The translations under genes were made by a program, and so were the position numbers. Source: Clostridium sp. M62/1 (GTDB lineage Bacteria; Bacillota; Clostridia; Lachnospirales; Lachnospiraceae). Taken from it: 64,000 nucleotides of DNA. The stretch is taken from positions 1,432,001 through 1,496,000 of the forward strand of contig NZ_CP085988.1 in assembly GCF_020736365.1 (NCBI RefSeq), read 5' to 3'. Below, piece by piece: positions 1 through 7,546 of the stretch (its first letter is position 1; the number at the start of each line of letters is the position of its first letter). A model generated the notes under the pieces. The model saw only the letters and a list, made by a program, of their open reading frames with translations. It made no database searches and had not been told where the DNA came from.

Positions 1-1619
1 AGGCGGTTACCAGAGGAAACGGAGAGATCGGCGAGGTGATCACAAACAATGCGAAAACTTTCGTCAACGTTCCCATGACCATTCCCTACAAGGGGCAGCT
101 TGTGCTCCGCGGGGAAGCAGTGATCCGGTATTCAGATTTTCTGAAAATCAATGAGGAGATTGAGGATGTGGATGCCAGATACAAAAACCCCAGAAACCTG
201 TGCAGCGGGTCTGTGAGGCAGCTGAACAGTGAGGTTACGGCTCAGAGAAAGGTGAGATTTTTCGCATTCAGCCTGGTGTCTGCCGACGGAGTGGATTTTA
301 AAAATTCCAGGGAGGAACAGTTTCTGTGGCTTAAGTCCCAGGGCTTTGAAACGGTGGAATACCGGCTGGTGACGGCAGATACCCTTGAGGCGGCTGTGGC
401 ATCTTTTTCCGAGGCTGTGGAGAAGAATGACGTGCCGTCAGACGGGCTGGTTCTGCTGTTTGACGATATTGCCTATGGACAGTCCCTGGGAAGGACTGCC
501 AAATTTCCCAGAGACTCCATTGCCTTTAAATGGGCGGATGAGATCCAGGAGACAACCCTTTCCTATATTGAGTGGAGCGCGTCCAGGACAGGGCTTATTA
601 ACCCGGTGGCAGTATTTGAGCCGGTGGAGCTGGAGGGTACCACAGTAAGCAGGGCCAGCGTCCACAATATCAGTATCATGGAGGCCCTGGAGCTGGGAGA
701 GGGAGACCGCATTACCGTTTACAAGGCCAATATGATTATCCCCCAGATTGCAGACAACCTTACAAGAAGCGGAGTGAGAGATATTCCCGAAACCTGTCCT
801 GTCTGCGGAGGAAAGACGGAAGTGAGGAAGGTAAACGATGTCAAATCGCTGTACTGCACCAATCCGGACTGTCAGGCCAAAAAGATCAAGAGCTTTACCC
901 TGTTTACCAGCAGGGACGCCCTCAATATAGGGGGACTGTCCGAGGCGACCCTGGAAAAGTTCATCGCCAGAGGCTTTATTCACGAATATGCGGATATTTT
1001 TCATCTGGACAGGCATGAGGAGGAGATTGTAAATATGGAGGGCTTTGGGAAGAAATCCTTCGATAAGCTGACAGAGGCGGTGAAGAGGGCCGCAGACACA
1101 ACCCTTCCCCGGGTCGTGTACGGCCTGGGTGTGGCAGGAATCGGGCTTGCCAACGCCAAGATGCTGTGCCGCCATTTCCAGTATGATTTTCATGCCATGC
1201 GCTGCGCGGGAAAGGAAGAGCTGACAGCGGTGGACGGAATCGGCGAGGTGCTTGCCGACGCCTGGATCCAGTTCTTCGCAGATGAAAAGAATAACCAGAT
1301 GGTGGACCGGCTGATGGAGGAGCTGACCATAGAGGCTGCTCCAAAGGAGGAAGGGGAGAGGACAGAGCTCTTTGAAGGGCTTGTGTTTGTCATCACAGGC
1401 TCGGTGGAGCACTTTAAGAACCGCAAGGAGGTTCAGGAGATCATTGAGTCCAGAGGGGGGAAGGTGACGGGAAGCGTCACAGCAAAAACCAGCTATCTGA
1501 TCAACAATGATGCCGCATCAAATTCTTCTAAGAATAAGAAGGCCAGAGAACTCGGGATTCCTGTTATCACAGAGGAGCAGTTTATAGAAATGCTGGGAAC
1601 AGATTCTGCGAAGCAGTGA
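1..1619 (+). CDS. ligA: NAD-dependent DNA ligase, divergent LigA (5' end missing)
   Basis: This is the C-terminal four fifths of an NAD+-dependent DNA ligase, which seals nicks using NAD+ as AMP donor. The reading frame is open from base 3, so the catalytic KxDG lysine lies upstream of the window. Visible in order are a nucleotidyltransferase part (TRGNGEIGE, LRGEAV, RNLCSGSVRQL, AFKW), an OB fold, a four-cysteine zinc finger (CPVCGG then CTNPDC), helix-hairpin-helix repeats (EGFGKKSFDKL, VDGIGEVLADAW) and a C-terminal BRCT domain (LVFVITGS, SRGGKVTGSV). Two sites depart from canonical LigA: TRGDG is TRGNG, and motif IV DGVVIK is DGLVLL, so the usual motif IV lysine is absent. It may be a second, specialised ligase. 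The call as a LigA family member is firm; full activity is not. Confidence 0.9.
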   Translation, partial: AVTRGNGEIGEVITNNAKTFVNVPMTIPYKGQLVLRGEAVIRYSDFLKINEEIEDVDARYKNPRNLCSGSVRQLNSEVTAQRKVRFFAFSLVSADGVDFKNSREEQFLWLKSQGFETVEYRLVTADTLEAAVASFSEAVEKNDVPSDGLVLLFDDIAYGQSLGRTAKFPRDSIAFKWADEIQETTLSYIEWSASRTGLINPVAVFEPVELEGTTVSRASVHNISIMEALELGEGDRITVYKANMIIPQIADNLTRSGVRDIPETCPVCGGKTEVRKVNDVKSLYCTNPDCQAKKIKSFTLFTSRDALNIGGLSEATLEKFIARGFIHEYADIFHLDRHEEEIVNMEGFGKKSFDKLTEAVKRAADTTLPRVVYGLGVAGIGLANAKMLCRHFQYDFHAMRCAGKEELTAVDGIGEVLADAWIQFFADEKNNQMVDRLMEELTIEAAPKEEGERTELFEGLVFVITGSVEHFKNRKEVQEIIESRGGKVTGSVTAKTSYLINNDAASNSSKNKKARELGIPVITEEQFIEMLGTDSAKQ

Positions 1620-1720
1620 GAAAGAAGCAGGATTGGCGGGAGAGAGAAAAGCAGGCTCTCCCGGGAAAGATAAATACAGACTGTTTGGCAGAGCGCACCA
1701 GAAGAACAGCAGAGGGCTGG

Positions 1721-1753
1721 GGTCAGGGCATCCTGGAGGGATGCGCTCTGACC
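1721..1753. terminator. Hairpin between the convergent ligA and ferritin-like genes
   Basis: GGTCAGGGCATCC at 1721-1733 can pair with GGATGCGCTCTGACC at 1739-1753, with a small internal loop. It lies between convergent genes, where a bidirectional terminator is expected, but neither strand has a clear T-run, so the call is weak. Confidence 0.3.
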
Positions 1754-1787
1754 GGCCCGGGGAAACTTCTGATGCGCTCTCTGGTTC

Positions 1788-2810
1788 TCAGCAGTATTTG
1801 TGAAACAGACGTGTAAACAGCTCTGCATGCATCTGCTCGTCTGCGGCAATTCGTTTCAGATTGTCGCAGATATTGGGATCCTGAATCCAGGATGCCTGTT
1901 TCAGGTATTTGCTGCAGGCTTCCCGCTCTGAGGCGATGGCAGCAGAGAGAAGTTTCTTGATAGAGGAGGAGTAGTGCAGATAACCGGCATCCCAGTACAT
2001 ATACCTTCCGGTGCGCAGGCTTCTGGTCCAGAGCCTGGGATCTGCGCCTAGCTGCATGGCGAGCTGACCGAAGATTTTCAGGTGATGCATTTCCACGATA
2101 TTGACCTGGTGGAAGGTCTCAGAAATTTCCGGGCATTCGGCGGAGAGAAGAGAGGAATAAAAATACTGTCCCACAGCCGTCATCTCTGAGAACTGGCCGC
2201 CCAGATTGTCAAGCATTGCAGAGGCATAGCGGGGATTCTGGCATCCGGCCTTGACGGGAGGGTAGGGGGTGGCTGCGCGGAAGGCCTGCTCGCCGGGGCG
2301 AAGGCCATGGGGATGAAATTCGCCGCAGCGGGGCCCGCCGGGAAAAGCCTCTCCCGGGCCTGAGTTTCCGGGCGCACACGGACTGTCTTTTCTGATTCCC
2401 TGACTTTTGAGCTGAGATCTTGAAGCCTCAGCCGTTTCGCCGTTTTTTTCAGCCCGGTTTATCTCGGATCGGTTTGTCTCCTCCATCTCAGCCTCCGTTT
2501 TGCAGCTGTCAAAGCGGTTTTTGTCCGCTCTGTTTCTGGCGCGTGGGTCGGCGTCCTGAATGTGCATGGAAGAAAAGGAAGACAGGCTTCCTTGGCTTGG
2601 GGAGCCGTTCGGCTGACAGCTATCCTGGCCCTTGGAGGGCTGCTTTCTGATATGATTCTGATAGATGACCTGGCCTTTCAGAGGCTGACCTGTCTGCGAA
2701 ACCGTCTGTCTGACAGAGACCTGCTTCATATGGTCTGACGAACCTGAGGCAGACTGGGCGGTAAGAGCCTCATTCTGTTCCTGAACATTGGAAAAATCCG
2801 ATTCCTGCAT
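1788..2810 (-). CDS. Ferritin-like domain protein with long low-complexity N-terminus
   Basis: The 340-residue product has two parts. Residues 1 to about 180 are polar and low in complexity (rich in Gln, Ser, Asn, Glu and Arg), with no signal peptide. From about 190 to the end it is helical and resembles ferritin-like proteins, with acidic and histidine pairs that could bind metal: NIVEMHHLKIFGQLAMQL and ADEQMHAELFTRLF, plus ASEREACSKYL. Such EMHH and DEQMHAE helices are typical of rubrerythrin-, manganese catalase- and CotJC-like folds. It is transcribed towards ligA, and upstream it diverges from metA. The substrate and the role of the N-terminal part are unknown. A spore-coat or oxidative-stress role is only a guess. 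Confidence 0.7.
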   Translation of the reverse strand: MQESDFSNVQEQNEALTAQSASGSSDHMKQVSVRQTVSQTGQPLKGQVIYQNHIRKQPSKGQDSCQPNGSPSQGSLSSFSSMHIQDADPRARNRADKNRFDSCKTEAEMEETNRSEINRAEKNGETAEASRSQLKSQGIRKDSPCAPGNSGPGEAFPGGPRCGEFHPHGLRPGEQAFRAATPYPPVKAGCQNPRYASAMLDNLGGQFSEMTAVGQYFYSSLLSAECPEISETFHQVNIVEMHHLKIFGQLAMQLGADPRLWTRSLRTGRYMYWDAGYLHYSSSIKKLLSAAIASEREACSKYLKQASWIQDPNICDNLKRIAADEQMHAELFTRLFHKYC

Positions 2811-3016
2811 GAAAATTTCCTTTCCATAACAGCAGATAGGACAGCTTCTGCTGTTACGCCTTTCGGGTTTTATTTATTCTATTTTATGAGTCACGCTGGC
2901 AATTATGTTTAAAATGTGATATGATACCCTACGGCAGTCCGCCTTTTTGCGAAGCGAAAGACAAAACGCAGACAGGAGGAAGAGCTGCCTTACTGACAGT
3001 AAAATGGAGGGATGTT

Positions 3017-3931
3017 ATGCCTATTAAAATACAGAAGGATCTGCCGGCAAAGGCGATTCTGGAAGCGGAAAACATTTTTATGATGGATGAGGACAGGGCC
3101 TTAAGACAGGACATCAGGCCGCTGGAAATCCTGATTCTGAATCTGATGCCGATCAAGGAGGAAACGGAAACACAGCTTTTGAGGGCTCTTTCCAACACTC
3201 CGCTGCAGGTGGACTGTACTTTTTTGATGCTCTCGTCCCACGTCTCGAAAAATACATCTGCCAGCCATCTCAATAAGTTTTATGTGACATTTGACGAGGT
3301 GAGACGGAAAAAATATGACGGAATGATTATTACAGGGGCTCCTGTGGAAAATATGGAGTATGAGGAGGTCAACTACTGGGAGGAGCTCACGGACATTATG
3401 GAGTGGAGCAAAACCCATGTGACCTCCACCCTCCACATCTGCTGGGGGGCTCAGGCGGGACTTTACTACCACTACGGAATCCCTAAATATAAGAGGGAGA
3501 GGAAACTCTCCGGCATCTACCGGCATCAGGTGCTGAACAGGAAGGTTCCCCTTGTCAGGAGCCTGGATGATTACTTCTACTGCCCCCACTCCAGATGGAC
3601 AGAGGTGAGGGAAGCGGATGTGGCAAAGCACCCGGAGCTGATGCTTTTGTCCCGCTCTGAGCAGGCAGGCGTTTTTCTGGTGATGAGCCGGGACGGAAGG
3701 CAGATATTTATGCAGGGACATCCGGAATACGATCGGATGACGCTGAACAATGAATATCACAGGGATTTGAGCAAGGGAATGAATCCGGAGATACCGTACA
3801 ATTACTATGAAGACAACGATCCGTTTTCAGTTCCGACGCTGAAATGGCGCAACGTGGCCAACACTCTCTACACCAACTGGCTGAATTTCTATGTATATCA
3901 GGTGACTCCGTATCTTTTGTCGGAGGATTGA
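3017..3931 (+). CDS. metA: Homoserine O-acetyltransferase (MetA family)
   Basis: MetA-family acyltransferase that activates the hydroxyl of L-homoserine in methionine synthesis. I chose the ATG at 3017 because GGAGGG lies just upstream and the product starts MPIKIQKDLP as in the family; it has 304 residues against about 309 in E. coli. Cys142 (LHICWGAQ) is the acyl-accepting cysteine, and the QGHPEYD segment near residue 235 carries the catalytic His and Glu. Residue 111 is Glu (GAPVE) where succinyl-CoA enzymes have Gly; in this family Glu111 is known to go with acetyl-CoA, so acetyl transfer is inferred. The last 80 or so bases lie in a repeat that is the attachment site of the element downstream. 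No SAM riboswitch was seen upstream. Confidence 0.93.
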   Translation: MPIKIQKDLPAKAILEAENIFMMDEDRALRQDIRPLEILILNLMPIKEETETQLLRALSNTPLQVDCTFLMLSSHVSKNTSASHLNKFYVTFDEVRRKKYDGMIITGAPVENMEYEEVNYWEELTDIMEWSKTHVTSTLHICWGAQAGLYYHYGIPKYKRERKLSGIYRHQVLNRKVPLVRSLDDYFYCPHSRWTEVREADVAKHPELMLLSRSEQAGVFLVMSRDGRQIFMQGHPEYDRMTLNNEYHRDLSKGMNPEIPYNYYEDNDPFSVPTLKWRNVANTLYTNWLNFYVYQVTPYLLSED

Positions 3932-3935
3932 GAAA
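3849..3935 (+). repeat. Left attachment repeat, attL (3' end of metA)
   Basis: This 87-bp stretch recurs at 12410-12496 with one difference (T at 3892, C at 12453). It covers the last 27 codons and stop of metA plus 4 bases. The copy rebuilds the metA end, as tyrosine-integrase elements often do when they enter gene 3' ends. The crossover lies somewhere within the repeat. Confidence 0.9.
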
Positions 3936-4003
3936 AGGCTTGTAAAATAAGGGAAAAATGACACTTTAGTCAATGAAAGTACTTTGCGGGAAAATGGCGA
4001 AAA

Positions 4004-4043
4004 TACCCCATTTTTGATAGTTAAATGGGGTAGAAATGGGGCA
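4004..4043. repeat. Putative integrase arm-type sites, left end
   Basis: AAATGGGGTA occurs at 4023-4032, a one-base variant AAATGGGGCA at 4034-4043 (start-to-start spacing 11 bp), and an inverted copy TACCCCATTT at 4004-4013. The same decamer occurs twice, also 11 bp apart, at the opposite end (12340-12360). One helical turn spacing at both ends suits arm-type sites for the N-terminal domain of the integrase. Binding is inferred. Confidence 0.6.
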
Positions 4044-4106
4044 GTAAATATAACCAGTGAAAAGACCTATATAACATCAAAAAAGACTATGAAATGGAGT
4101 ATAATT

Positions 4107-4301
4107 ATGAATGGTATGAATGATGCTATACAGGTAGATTTAGACGTTCTGTTAGTTAAAATGGAATCAATTTTAAACCTTATCACCTTGTTAGAAGAAG
4201 CCTTTGCAATGAGCCAGAATATACAGGGAGAATCAGTTATGAGGGTATTAAAATTACTGCTTACTGACTTAGATGATCAGTTATCGGAGTTTATAGAATA
4301 A
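4107..4301 (+). CDS. Small helical protein of the integrative element
   Basis: The product has 64 residues, starts MNGMNDAIQVDLDVLL and reads as two amphipathic leucine-rich helices ending DDQLSEFIE. I chose the ATG at 4107 because GGAG at 4095-4098 is well placed; the longer upstream extension runs through the arm-type repeats and is unlikely to be coding. It is acidic, with no cysteines or membrane segment. It is the first gene inside the left end, a place where excisionase-like or small accessory proteins are often found, but it is not basic as an excisionase would be. The function is unknown. Confidence 0.5.
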   Translation: MNGMNDAIQVDLDVLLVKMESILNLITLLEEAFAMSQNIQGESVMRVLKLLLTDLDDQLSEFIE

Positions 4302-4448
4302 GATTGTATTAAAAAAAATACAATTTATTTTTTAAACCATTCCATTGGAGCAGAATTTTTTACTCTGGATTATTTGGTAAAAATGATGTTTATTAAGACG
4401 AAAATCCATTTCAAGAATTAAAATGGGAAAAATATAAGGTAAACAGGT

Positions 4449-4492
4449 AAAGTGGCTTTAAAGGCTTATTATGAGCTTTTAGAGCCACTTTT
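4449..4492 (+). terminator. Terminator-like hairpin after the small helical gene
   Basis: AAAGTGGCTTTAAAGGCT can pair with AGCTTTTAGAGCCACTTT across a short loop, with two mismatches. The stem ends in TTTT, but the T-run is short. It lies 150 bp after the stop codon at 4301. Confidence 0.45.
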
Positions 4493-4519
4493 GCTATACC
4501 ATGAGCAAATTTGGGGGAC

Positions 4520-4547
4520 TTTAAAAAAGATGAAATTGTGATATAAT
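4520..4547 (+). promoter_or_regulatory. Possible promoter of the leader ORF
   Basis: TTTAAA at 4520-4525 and TATAAT at 4542-4547 are separated by 16 bp. It would start transcription about 45 bp before the leader ORF ribosome binding site. Confidence 0.4.
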
Positions 4548-4600
4548 GTATTTTACAACCAAACACATACAGAATTGAAATCTGAAGGAGAAAACCCAGT

Positions 4601-4666
4601 ATGATGAAATATAGTGGACTTTTAAAGATAGATATAATACGGAAAGGCGGTGTGAAGAAAAGATAG
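4601..4666 (+). CDS. Candidate 21-residue leader peptide
   Basis: ATGATG starts a 21-codon ORF that reads MMKYSGLLKI and ends in a basic stretch GGVKKR before TAG. GAAGGAG lies at 4584-4590, ten bases upstream, so it should be translated. A rho-independent terminator follows 116 bases later and the BRO gene after that. A short translated ORF followed by structured RNA and a terminator is the layout of ribosome-stalling attenuators, common before resistance genes on Firmicutes elements. Here no resistance gene follows, so this may be a leftover regulatory module. The family is not recognised. Confidence 0.35.
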   Translation: MMKYSGLLKIDIIRKGGVKKR

Positions 4667-4781
4667 CAGAACCATGCTGAAAATTGAATAAGCCGTTATG
4701 AAACCGTAATGTCTTGTTATATCATGTGATTTGATATATACCGGGGACTGCTAACCCTCGAAAGAGGAAGTAATAGGAAAA

Positions 4782-4836
4782 GGCGTTAAATCATTTAGAT
4801 GGAGCATAATCTGTCTGTTGATTTAGCGTCTTTTTG
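4782..4836 (+). terminator. Rho-independent terminator or attenuator
   Basis: GGCGTTAAATCA at 4782-4793 pairs with TGATTTAGCGTC at 4819-4830 (12 pairs, two of them G-T) and is followed by TTTTTGTTTT. It would stop transcripts that begin near 4555 before they reach the BRO gene. Confidence 0.65.
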
Positions 4837-5008
4837 TTTTTTAGAGAAAAGAAAGATAGATATTAGAGTATTACGAAACATATGAGATAGTTTCTCAGAA
4901 CTTTGGAAGCTGTGTCAATAGCAGTTTTAAAAGGATAATAGGAAAATCTAATAATTCTATTGTCTATGAAAGTTTATATATTAAATAAAGATAAAAGGAG
5001 AAATGATT

Positions 5009-5488
5009 ATGAATGAATTACAAATTTTTAATAATGAGGAGTTTGGTCAGGTAAGAACATTAATAATTAACAATGAGCCTTGGTTTGTTGGGAAGGATGT
5101 AGCTGAAATTCTTAATTATACAAATCCAAGAAAAGCTATTAGTGATCATATAGATGAAGAAGATAAGGGGGTAACGAAATGTGACACCCTTGGTGGAGTT
5201 CAAAATTTAACTATTATAAATGAATCAGGTCTTTATAGTTTGATTCTTTCCAGTAAACTTCCAAATGCCAAAAGATTTAAACATTGGGTAACATCAGAAG
5301 TCCTTCCCTCAATTCGTAAGACAGGTGGATATGTAAATGATGACGAACTTTTTGTTAATACTTATCTTCCCTTTGCTGATGATATGACAAAACAATTGTT
5401 TAAAGCAACTTTACAAACAGTTCGTAGACAAAATGAAATTATTGAATCTCAAAAAGAAAGATTGCCACACAAAATCAACAAATCGTAG
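5009..5488 (+). CDS. BRO-N domain antirepressor, C-terminally short
   Basis: The 159-residue protein begins MNELQIFNNEEFGQVR and matches the Bro-N fold of phage antirepressors: WFVGKDVAEILNYTNPRKAI, then NESGLYSLILSSKLPNAKRFKHWVTSEVLPSIRKTGGY at about residues 70-107. Such proteins inactivate or bypass phage-type repressors. The start at 5009 is chosen because AAAGGAG ends at 5000, eight bases upstream; the ATG at 5003 would be too close. Family members usually carry a further DNA-binding (ANT/KilA-C) domain of about 100 residues; here the frame stops soon after ETQ-like residues at QKERLPHKINKS. The gene is therefore probably truncated, or a minimal form. Confidence 0.75.
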   Translation: MNELQIFNNEEFGQVRTLIINNEPWFVGKDVAEILNYTNPRKAISDHIDEEDKGVTKCDTLGGVQNLTIINESGLYSLILSSKLPNAKRFKHWVTSEVLPSIRKTGGYVNDDELFVNTYLPFADDMTKQLFKATLQTVRRQNEIIESQKERLPHKINKS

Positions 5489-5758
5489 AGATGGAGTAAT
5501 TAAATTTACACAAATAAAAGGCATATTTTCAATTTGTAAAGGAAGGGGATAAAAATATCATGGAACAAATAAAAATGGATTCTAGCTGATTATACGGCGT
5601 GAAAAAGTAAAGTTTAGAGGAGACGGAATAGGAAGGGAGGGGATAGGCGATTACCAAAGAAAAAATAGAATGGAAGAGGAGGGAAAATATAGTGACAGGA
5701 TAAAAACACTTATTATGATTACGGTATATTTATAGGAAAGATAATATTACTAAAGTAT

Positions 5759-5896
5759 ATGTGTATATATGCAGGAACAAAGGAAATCACTGATTTTAGT
5801 GTATTTTATAAGGGGGATATTATCAAAAAATGCGAATGGAAAATATTAGAAATAGATGGTAGCAGATACGTTACCTTTAAGGGAGATTTAATTTAA
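5759..5896 (+). CDS. Doubtful short ORF or gene remnant
   Basis: A 45-codon frame reads MCIYAGTKEITDFSVFYKGD and ends RYVTFKGDLI. The composition is protein-like, and the same frame stays open upstream to about 5696 without a start codon. No convincing ribosome binding site precedes the ATG. It may be the end of a decayed gene whose beginning was lost when the BRO gene was shortened. The stop codon lies inside the first inverted-repeat arm. Confidence 0.25.
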   Translation: MCIYAGTKEITDFSVFYKGDIIKKCEWKILEIDGSRYVTFKGDLI

Positions 5897-5964
5897 ATAA
5901 TTTAATAATCTTGCTTCGCTTTTGCAAGCTACGCAATCTTATATAAATATATTTAAATTAAATC
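5885..5964. repeat. Inverted repeat 1 of the origin-like region
   Basis: GATTTAATTTAAAT (5885-5898) is exactly inverted as ATTTAAATTAAATC (5951-5964). The 52-base centre contains a smaller hairpin, CTTGC with GCAAG. Confidence 0.7.
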
Positions 5965-5965
5965 T

Positions 5966-6090
5966 TTGTCTAATATATTTCAAAATTTATTTAAAACATA
6001 AAGCATTTTTCCGAGTGCTTTGACGGACAAGCCGTAAATCACTCTTCAAAATGTATGTGTTTAAATAAATTTGTGAAACATATCAGACAA
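5966..6090. repeat. Inverted repeat 2 of the origin-like region
   Basis: The arm at 5966-6000 (TTGTCTAATATATTTC...) is complementary with a few mismatches to the arm at 6054-6090 (...GAAACATATCAGACAA), about 35 bp per arm. The 53-base centre folds into two further small hairpins. The bulk and nesting are unusual for a simple operator or terminator. Confidence 0.65.
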
Positions 6091-6144
6091 TCAAAAAATA
6101 TTTGAATTTTAAGCCGCGACTGAATAGAAGCGGCATAGTAATAA

Positions 6145-6205
6145 TAGGGTAGTTTTGAAATGCGTATAAACAATTTAAAAATATATATAATTCAAAACTA
6201 CCCTA
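6145..6205. repeat. Inverted repeat 3, just upstream of the 6227 gene
   Basis: TAGGGTAGTTTTGAA (6145-6159) is exactly inverted as TTCAAAACTACCCTA (6191-6205), 15 bp per arm, ending 21 bp before the next start codon. It could be an operator for autoregulation or the initiator binding site of an origin. Confidence 0.7.
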
Positions 6206-6226
6206 AATTGATATGAAAGGATAAAT

Positions 6227-7273
6227 ATGAGTAGTAGATATATAGTAAATTTAGAAAATTTAGCAGAAATTAATGTGAACCAAGAATTTCCATCGAAGTC
6301 AAGTTTATATCAGCTTTTACTTGGAATGAAGCCAGATGGACAAATTGCCCGTAGATATATGCGACAAGAAATTGAAAGATATTTAAAATTTGAAGAGATA
6401 GGAACCGGACATAGAATTAAAATAACAGAAAAATATTCAGAACCGATATTCAGAAAAGAAAATCGTGGTGGAAGAAATAATACTAAATATATCCAATATG
6501 TAGAAAAGTTAATTTTAGAAGCAGGAAGTTTTACAAAAGTTTCATGGGAAATTTTCAGTGCATTATATGGTATTGGAGATAAAGAATTTTGGAAAAGGAA
6601 TGAAGAAGATACTCCTGTGATTTGGTATTTTAAGCAGATGATTCGTGATAAATTAAATACAATTAATGATTCTGCCTTTAAATCGTTAACTAATCAAGGA
6701 ATTATTGAACATAATCTGATTTGGGTAAAAAGTAAAGATAATAATATAATTGAGTTAGATGATGATGAATTAGCAATAGTAGAAAACCTTCAAAATGAAA
6801 TTTGTAAAGAATTAGAGTGCTCTTTACAGGATGCTTTGAGAAGCCATAAGAAATTTCCCAAATATAAAAAAAGATTTGAGAATAGGATAAAAAAATACGG
6901 TTTTAAACCTTTTCAGGCACATAAAGTTATAATTGGGAAAAAATACTTATTGTCAAAAGAGGAGTATGAAGAAAGTCAAAAAATACTAAAAGAGGAAGTT
7001 GCATATTACATATATAAACAAATAATGGAAAGCAGAGATAAAAGTTACAAAAAAAATCGGAAAAGAAGAGTAAGAGGATTTGGACAAGGTAGTAAGTTGT
7101 ACTTACATCCGTTTGATTTAAAAGAAAGATCAGATGTTCTAGAAGTTTATTGTAAACTGTTTGGATTGAAAAGTTTTGAAGAAGCGGAAGATAGATATAA
7201 AGTACGTTATAAAATTGAGAATAAAGAAGATATTATGAAAGAAAAACAAGAAATTTTATATACTGTCTGTTAA
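6227..7273 (+). CDS. Putative DNA-binding (replication-type) protein of the element
   Basis: The 348-residue product is lysine-rich and soluble. The ATG follows AAAGGAT at about the right spacing. An N-terminal part of about 70 residues (SSLYQLLLGM, IARRYMRQEIERYLKFEEI, HRIKITEKYSEPI) looks like the winged-helix start seen in many plasmid and element proteins of Firmicutes. A middle part (YVEKLILEAGSFTKVSWEIFSALYG) also looks helical. The C-terminal part is very basic (KKNRKRRVRGFGQGSK). It lies right after three inverted repeats, which fits a replication initiator acting on a nearby origin. I do not recognise the family with confidence, and no catalytic motif is clear. Confidence 0.5.
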   Translation: MSSRYIVNLENLAEINVNQEFPSKSSLYQLLLGMKPDGQIARRYMRQEIERYLKFEEIGTGHRIKITEKYSEPIFRKENRGGRNNTKYIQYVEKLILEAGSFTKVSWEIFSALYGIGDKEFWKRNEEDTPVIWYFKQMIRDKLNTINDSAFKSLTNQGIIEHNLIWVKSKDNNIIELDDDELAIVENLQNEICKELECSLQDALRSHKKFPKYKKRFENRIKKYGFKPFQAHKVIIGKKYLLSKEEYEESQKILKEEVAYYIYKQIMESRDKSYKKNRKRRVRGFGQGSKLYLHPFDLKERSDVLEVYCKLFGLKSFEEAEDRYKVRYKIENKEDIMKEKQEILYTVC

Positions 7274-7327
7274 AGAATTGTGTATAAAGTCCTGCTGCCA
7301 GTGTCGTTGTTATAGTGTAACAGGACT

Positions 7328-7546
7328 CTATAAAATTTGGTCATCATCACATGGTACATATGTGGCGATATCTTTTACATCACAATTTAGAATCCGGCAT
7401 AAGTCGTTGATAGTGGTAGTAGAGATAGGTTTATTATGTTTTAATCTATGAAGAGTAGAAAAAGAAATTCCATGTTTATTATGAAGGGTGTACCAGTTTT
7501 CACCAGACTCTTCACATTTTTTCCAGAAGGGATCAAATAAAATCAT
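7328..7546 (-). CDS. Small Cro/CI-type helix-turn-helix regulator
   Basis: The 72-residue protein has a single helix-turn-helix domain: FWKKCEESGENWYTLHNKHG, then ISFSTLHRLKHNKPISTTTINDLCRILNCDVKDIATYV, the normal pattern of compact XRE-family regulators. It is the only small gene on the minus strand in the element and faces a divergent promoter region shared with the lipoprotein gene at 7703. The intergenic region contains an imperfect palindrome (GAATATCTTC and GAAGATTC near 7603-7628) that may be its operator. It probably keeps element genes silent and is a possible target for the antirepressor, though Bro proteins vary in target. Confidence 0.75.
   Translation of the reverse strand: MILFDPFWKKCEESGENWYTLHNKHGISFSTLHRLKHNKPISTTTINDLCRILNCDVKDIATYVPCDDDQIL

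Larger units (their letters stand above)
4302..5008. other. 707-bp A+T-rich region with leader ORF and hairpins
   Basis: No long gene is visible here. The stretch holds a terminator-like hairpin (4449-4492), a possible promoter (4520-4547), a 21-codon leader ORF (4601-4666) and a terminator (4782-4836). Between leader and terminator lie a GAAA-capped mini-hairpin (CCTCGAAAGAGG near 4756-4767) and other short structures. From 4837 to 5000 I see only A+T-rich sequence and the ribosome binding site of the next gene. Confidence 0.6.
5489..6226. other. 738-bp origin-like, palindrome-rich region
   Basis: This A+T-rich stretch between the BRO gene and the putative DNA-binding protein has only a doubtful 45-codon ORF (5759-5896). 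It holds three inverted repeats listed separately (5885-5964, 5966-6090, 6145-6205), and smaller hairpins within their loops such as AAGCA/TGCTT and ACGG/CCGT near 6001-6034. Stacked palindromes directly upstream of a DNA-binding protein gene resemble a replication origin or a transfer origin. That reading is inference. Confidence 0.45.

Noticed and set aside
438..1412. Long minus-strand open frame opposite ligA
   Set aside because: It lies wholly inside the ligA coding region and has no ribosome binding site or recognisable protein features. It is a shadow of codon bias.
2811..3016. SAM riboswitch or T-box before metA
   Set aside because: I looked for the S-box core and the T-box motif and saw neither. 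The region has no clear terminator-antiterminator structure.
3984..4106. N-terminal extension of the small helical protein
   Set aside because: The frame is open, but it spans the arm-type repeats and lacks a ribosome binding site. The ATG at 4107 is better.
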